Of a stretch of DNA of 11,775 nucleotides, positions 9,505 to 11,775 are shown in pieces. Numbering within the stretch: position 1 is the stretch's first letter; every line of letters begins with the position of its first letter. Source of the stretch: Jimgerdemannia flammicorona (lineage: Eukaryota > Mucoromycota > Endogonomycetes > Endogonales > Endogonaceae); contig RBNI01006067.1 in the NCBI GenBank assembly GCA_003990745.1, forward strand, positions 1 through 11,775. Reading direction: 5' to 3'. Made by a program: the position numbers and the translations under genes. Below the pieces are notes generated by a model, which did no database searches, was not told where the DNA came from, and saw nothing but the letters and a program-made list of their open reading frames with translations.

Positions 9505-9522
9505 AAAAAAAAAAAAAAAAAA
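9505..9522 (+). other. Poly(A) tail of LINE R2
   Basis: A run of A follows the 3' end sequence AAGTAACTTT and is followed at once by the right target-site duplication. It is the record of priming on a polyadenylated RNA. Confidence 0.93.
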
Positions 9523-9536
9523 ACAATAATCCCTCT
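9523..9536 (+). repeat. Target-site duplication, right copy
   Basis: Exact second copy of ACAATAATCCCTCT (see 8481-8494). The interrupted coding sequence resumes here. Confidence 0.93.
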
Positions 9537-11295
9537 GATACTGATATGACCTTCAGCCAAGGATTTTTACCAATCCTGATTACTCCACCAACTCTGCTGA
9601 TGAACTTATAAGAGTTCATAACTACTTACAAAATCAATGAGATAATGACTACTAGTATGAATACTAATTGGCATTTATGTCTAATTACTTCAACTACAAT
9701 GAAAAAACTAGAAAATATAACCTAAACCTCCAGACAACTCTTGAGATCAAACCAACAATCTCACCTCCTGAGTATAAATGAAATAAACTACAGGTATCAG
9801 GATATTACAACTCTACAACCCATAGTGTCATAATCTACCAAAGGTATGCTGACAGGAAATCTGATGAAAGCAAAGATAATACACTCCTTCTCTGTCCACT
9901 AACACCCTATCTAATATATGAGACAGATAATGCCATCCTGTAGGATAGTAAGTTCCAATCTACTACTACATAAATGAACTGGAAGATATAATCTAAGAAT
10001 CACTCTTCTTAGATGACTACTTTATCAGAGATGATGTCATCAATAGTTATCTCATTGAAGAATATCTAGATAGCCTCCCATTAGTATACAATCTATTCCT
10101 ACAGATCTCAGAAACTCAGACCGAAATACTGATAAGAACAAGTCAAGAATACTTCTCTACATAAATATCCCTTAATATACTACTCTTAGTATAGTAATAT
10201 CATAAATAGTGAATAAATCTATTTAATAACCCACAAACCACTCTTATGTAAATCTATACCCCATTAGGTCCCACTTCTAGCTAGATTCTGAAATTTTCTT
10301 ATTAAGTATTGTCTGTAGCAATATACCAATTCAACTAAGCTGAGCTTAGTTTCTTGAACTTTCTGAAATACAGAAAATCCTAAACATCCAGAATAAGTTC
10401 AAAAAAGGGACTTTAGTTGAGATATCAATCTAATATTAAAATCAATAAGTATAGAAGATATACTTTATATAAAAATAATCTTGACCTTAAAGAAAATAGT
10501 ATTCCTGAACATCCAGAAAACTCTTTCTGAATTATGTAATGATACTCTAATAAAGTAACCCTCTTATAAGTATCTTAATAAATTTAATTATAGATATATA
10601 GATAAAGGAGACATATCTATCAAGCTCTTATATCTGACCCACAACAGTTACTCCAGCAACTTATGCAGACTCAAAGAACACTATCACACTCTGCACCAGT
10701 ACCTTAAGCCATACCAGTTACTCTACTATTAGTTCAACTGTCTCCTATAAACAATATAGTAAACTAATAAATCTTAGACCATACAGTCTAAGTAGCTATA
10801 ATAGCAGTAATCATTACTGCCTTAGCTGAACTGATCTAGTCAATAAAAAGCCAAAGTCTATCTATCTTTAATATATAGTATATATATAAGGTCCCAAGCT
10901 TTATTAGTATAGTAGATACTAATTTTGAAGCCAATCAGTAGACCAATGAGCAAGTTGCTGACTACCTTCTGATGAATAACTAAGACTACACTATCAAACA
11001 ACTCTTTGCTACTATTATGGCATATGTCTACTGAGTTGTTATATTCTTCCAAGAATATGCTGAAGAATGGTGGTGAACAATCTCAGAAAAACCCCTCATA
11101 TAGGACACCTGATCTGTAGTTATTGTCCAAAATACAGCAAATAATACCCCTGGATATTGTAATAGACCAAAATGTCCTACCTGAATTATAACTTAGCCAG
11201 ATGATGCAAACAATTAAAACAATTAGCATACTTACTCAGCATGATGTGACTTCCAGTGTATCATAGTTACCCATGCCCACCATACTTATAATTAG
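9537..11295 (+). pseudogene. Unrecognised coding sequence, 3' part(s), heavily mutated
   Basis: Downstream of R2, protein-like sequence with Gln/Arg/Trp-type stops continues on the plus strand, but in changing frames: one covers roughly 9560-9960, another 9950-10560 (longest clean part 10013-10160, with the run DDYFIRDD), then two overlapping frames from about 10560 and 10630. The last continues to TAG at 11293-11295. Either several indels or more than one ORF is present. The final segment has Cys codons at 11158, 11173, 11245 and 11257 and His codons at 11272, 11278 and 11281, giving C-x4-C-x23-C-x3-C-x4-H-x-H-H, possibly a zinc-binding end. I recognise no known family. CpG is almost absent and TpA abundant. 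This may be the rest of the 7001 gene or element. Confidence 0.5.
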
Positions 11296-11332
11296 CCAAG
11301 ACATCAGATCAGGATTGTTTACCTGTATCTGG

Positions 11333-11433
11333 ATGTCCTGCAGACACACTCATGTCCTGCAGACACACTCATATCCTGTGGACACACTCATGTCCTGTGG
11401 ACACACTCATGTCCTGTGGACACACTCATGTCC
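11333..11433 (+). repeat. 19-bp tandem repeat, five units plus a partial
   Basis: Units start at 11333, 11352, 11371, 11390 and 11409, with six bases of a sixth from 11428. Units 1 and 2 are identical (ATGTCCTGCAGACACACTC), units 4 and 5 are identical with TGTGG in place of TGCAG, and unit 3 differs from these by one G-to-A. The TGTGG type contains the inverted repeat TGTCC-TGT-GGACA. The array ends 8 bp before the LINE 5' end at 11441. An open frame across it is an artefact of the repeat. Confidence 0.95.
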
Positions 11434-11440
11434 CAAGCAC

Positions 11441-11519
11441 CTTTCGCCGGTAACATTCAGGTGACACAAGATTTGGACAACACTTTCTACGAAGTTTCTG
11501 GTGAAAAGCGACTATCAAC
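11441..11519 (+). promoter_or_regulatory. LINE C 5' UTR, probable internal promoter
   Basis: A 79-nt leader of the same length and overall sequence as the two on the minus strand at 5682-5761 and 5808-5886. Promoter activity is inferred from the family. Confidence 0.6.
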
Positions 11520-11775
11520 ATGGCAAGCAACGAGCATTCTGGTGAGCGTGGCGGCCAGGGAGGCAGCCGTGCCTTTGCCTGGCAGCAGGTCGGGAGTAAG
11601 CGAGGGGATGGTTTGGGGATGCCAGGGCCCTCTGTGGTTGGCAGCGGCGCTGGAGGAGGAGGACGAGGTGGGCTGCGTCAGAGAGGTGGAGGGAGGACGA
11701 CCTTTGCTGACAAGGTCAGAATGGGGAAGGTGGCAGCAGGGCTCGATAGTTGGTTGGGTCTGGGGAAGGCGACGC
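11520..11775 (+). CDS. LINE C ORF1 protein, N-terminal 85 codons
   Basis: The frame opens at ATG 11520 and remains open to the window edge. The protein starts MASNEHSGERGG and is rich in Gly and Arg. The blocks AFAWQQVG and TFADKV correspond to AFGWQQVG and SFADKVK of LINE A ORF1, at similar distances from the start (about residues 18-25 and 60-66). It is the expected RNA-binding partner protein of the LINE; the RRM-like part would lie beyond the edge. The start is fixed by alignment of the leader and first codons with LINE A. CpG content and lack of stops suggest it has escaped the mutation seen in its neighbours. Confidence 0.85.
   Translation, partial: MASNEHSGERGGQGGSRAFAWQQVGSKRGDGLGMPGPSVVGSGAGGGGRGGLRQRGGGRTTFADKVRMGKVAAGLDSWLGLGKAT

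Larger units (their letters stand above)
8495..9522 (+). mobile_element. LINE relic R2: 5'-truncated insertion with poly(A) and target-site duplication
   Basis: A 1028-bp insertion flanked by a perfect 14-bp direct repeat and ending in about 18 A residues is a textbook 5'-truncated LINE copy. Its start matches LINE A at about position 900 (both have a TCCCCTT block), and homology runs to the 3' end. The ORF2 frame (positions 1 mod 3) aligns codon by codon with LINE A, including the shared block PPKFWVVWW near 8845 and FEEGQ near 9200. Several LINE A Trp codons (TGG) are TAG here, as in FKGFWW against YKGF-stop-W, which is the RIP-type CpA-to-TpA change on the opposite strand. It supplies the family 3' end that is missing from LINE A. 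Confidence 0.95.
11441..11775 (+). mobile_element. LINE C: 5' end of a related, apparently intact LINE, cut by window
   Basis: The leader and first codons are homologous to LINE A: the 5' end CTTTCGCCGGTAACATTCA aligns with that of LINE A, both have ACACAAG about 20-25 bases in, and both reach AAC-ATG after 79-80 nt. In contrast to everything between 5890 and 11440, this segment is rich in CpG and has no stop in ORF1, so it looks recent. It diverges from LINE A in much of ORF1 and is a different subfamily. Confidence 0.88.

Noticed and set aside
7001..11295. LTR retrotransposon (gag-pol)
   Set aside because: No LTR pair, protease, RT (no FADD/YxDD) or integrase motif could be found in any of the protein-like frames.
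11333..11433. CRISPR array or telomere repeat
   Set aside because: Units are directly adjacent with no spacers, and 19-bp units with CTGCAG/TGTGG cores do not resemble a telomere motif.
11273..11464. Small repeat protein rich in His, Thr and Cys
   Set aside because: It is the translation of the 19-bp array; the unit is not a multiple of three and the frame runs into the LINE C leader.

Overview
The window is a nest of transposable elements from a eukaryotic genome, most likely a filamentous fungus. That assignment is an inference. It rests on several LINE (non-LTR retrotransposon) copies stacked together, one with a typical APE endonuclease plus reverse transcriptase ORF2, and on decay that looks like repeat-induced point mutation (RIP): TpA-rich, almost no CpG between about 5890 and 11440, and Trp or Gln codons turned into stops. 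I see no ordinary intact host gene, tRNA, rRNA or CRISPR array.

Layout. (1) Positions 1-5761, minus strand: LINE 'A', nearly full length. It has an 80-nt 5' UTR, ORF1 (675 codons, one internal TGA), a 31-nt spacer, and ORF2 (over 1200 codons: APE endonuclease, reverse transcriptase, C-terminal zinc finger) in one uninterrupted frame with 13 in-frame stops. By comparison with another copy, its last ~120 bp lie left of position 1. (2) 5762-5886: a second, more mutated copy of the same LINE 5' end (5' UTR plus the first ~15 ORF1 codons), directly upstream of LINE A. (3) 5888-6949, plus strand: LINE 3' relic 'R1', matching the last ~1 kb of LINE A in opposite orientation. (4) 7001-8494 and 9537 to ~11295, plus strand: a heavily mutated coding sequence I do not recognise. 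It starts at ATG 7001 and runs 498 codons in one frame up to an inserted LINE. (5) 8495-9522, plus strand: LINE relic 'R2', inserted into that coding sequence, with a perfect 14-bp target-site duplication, AATAAA and poly(A). (6) 11333-11433: five 19-bp tandem repeats. (7) 11441-11775, plus strand: the 5' end of another LINE 'C', CpG-rich and undamaged as far as visible. Its 79-nt 5' UTR and ORF1 start are clearly related to those of LINE A.

How it fits together. The window reads as repeated LINE insertion into an older element or gene. R2 entered the unknown coding sequence. The 5' duplication and the flush junction with R1 suggest LINE A inserted into an older sister that had itself inserted into R1. 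Base changes rank the ages: the unknown ORF, R1 and R2 are oldest and RIP-like, the duplicated 5' end is old, LINE A is younger with stops that are mostly TGA, and LINE C is youngest. In a live copy, ORF1 would be the RNA-binding particle protein and ORF2 would nick the target and reverse-transcribe the element RNA in place.
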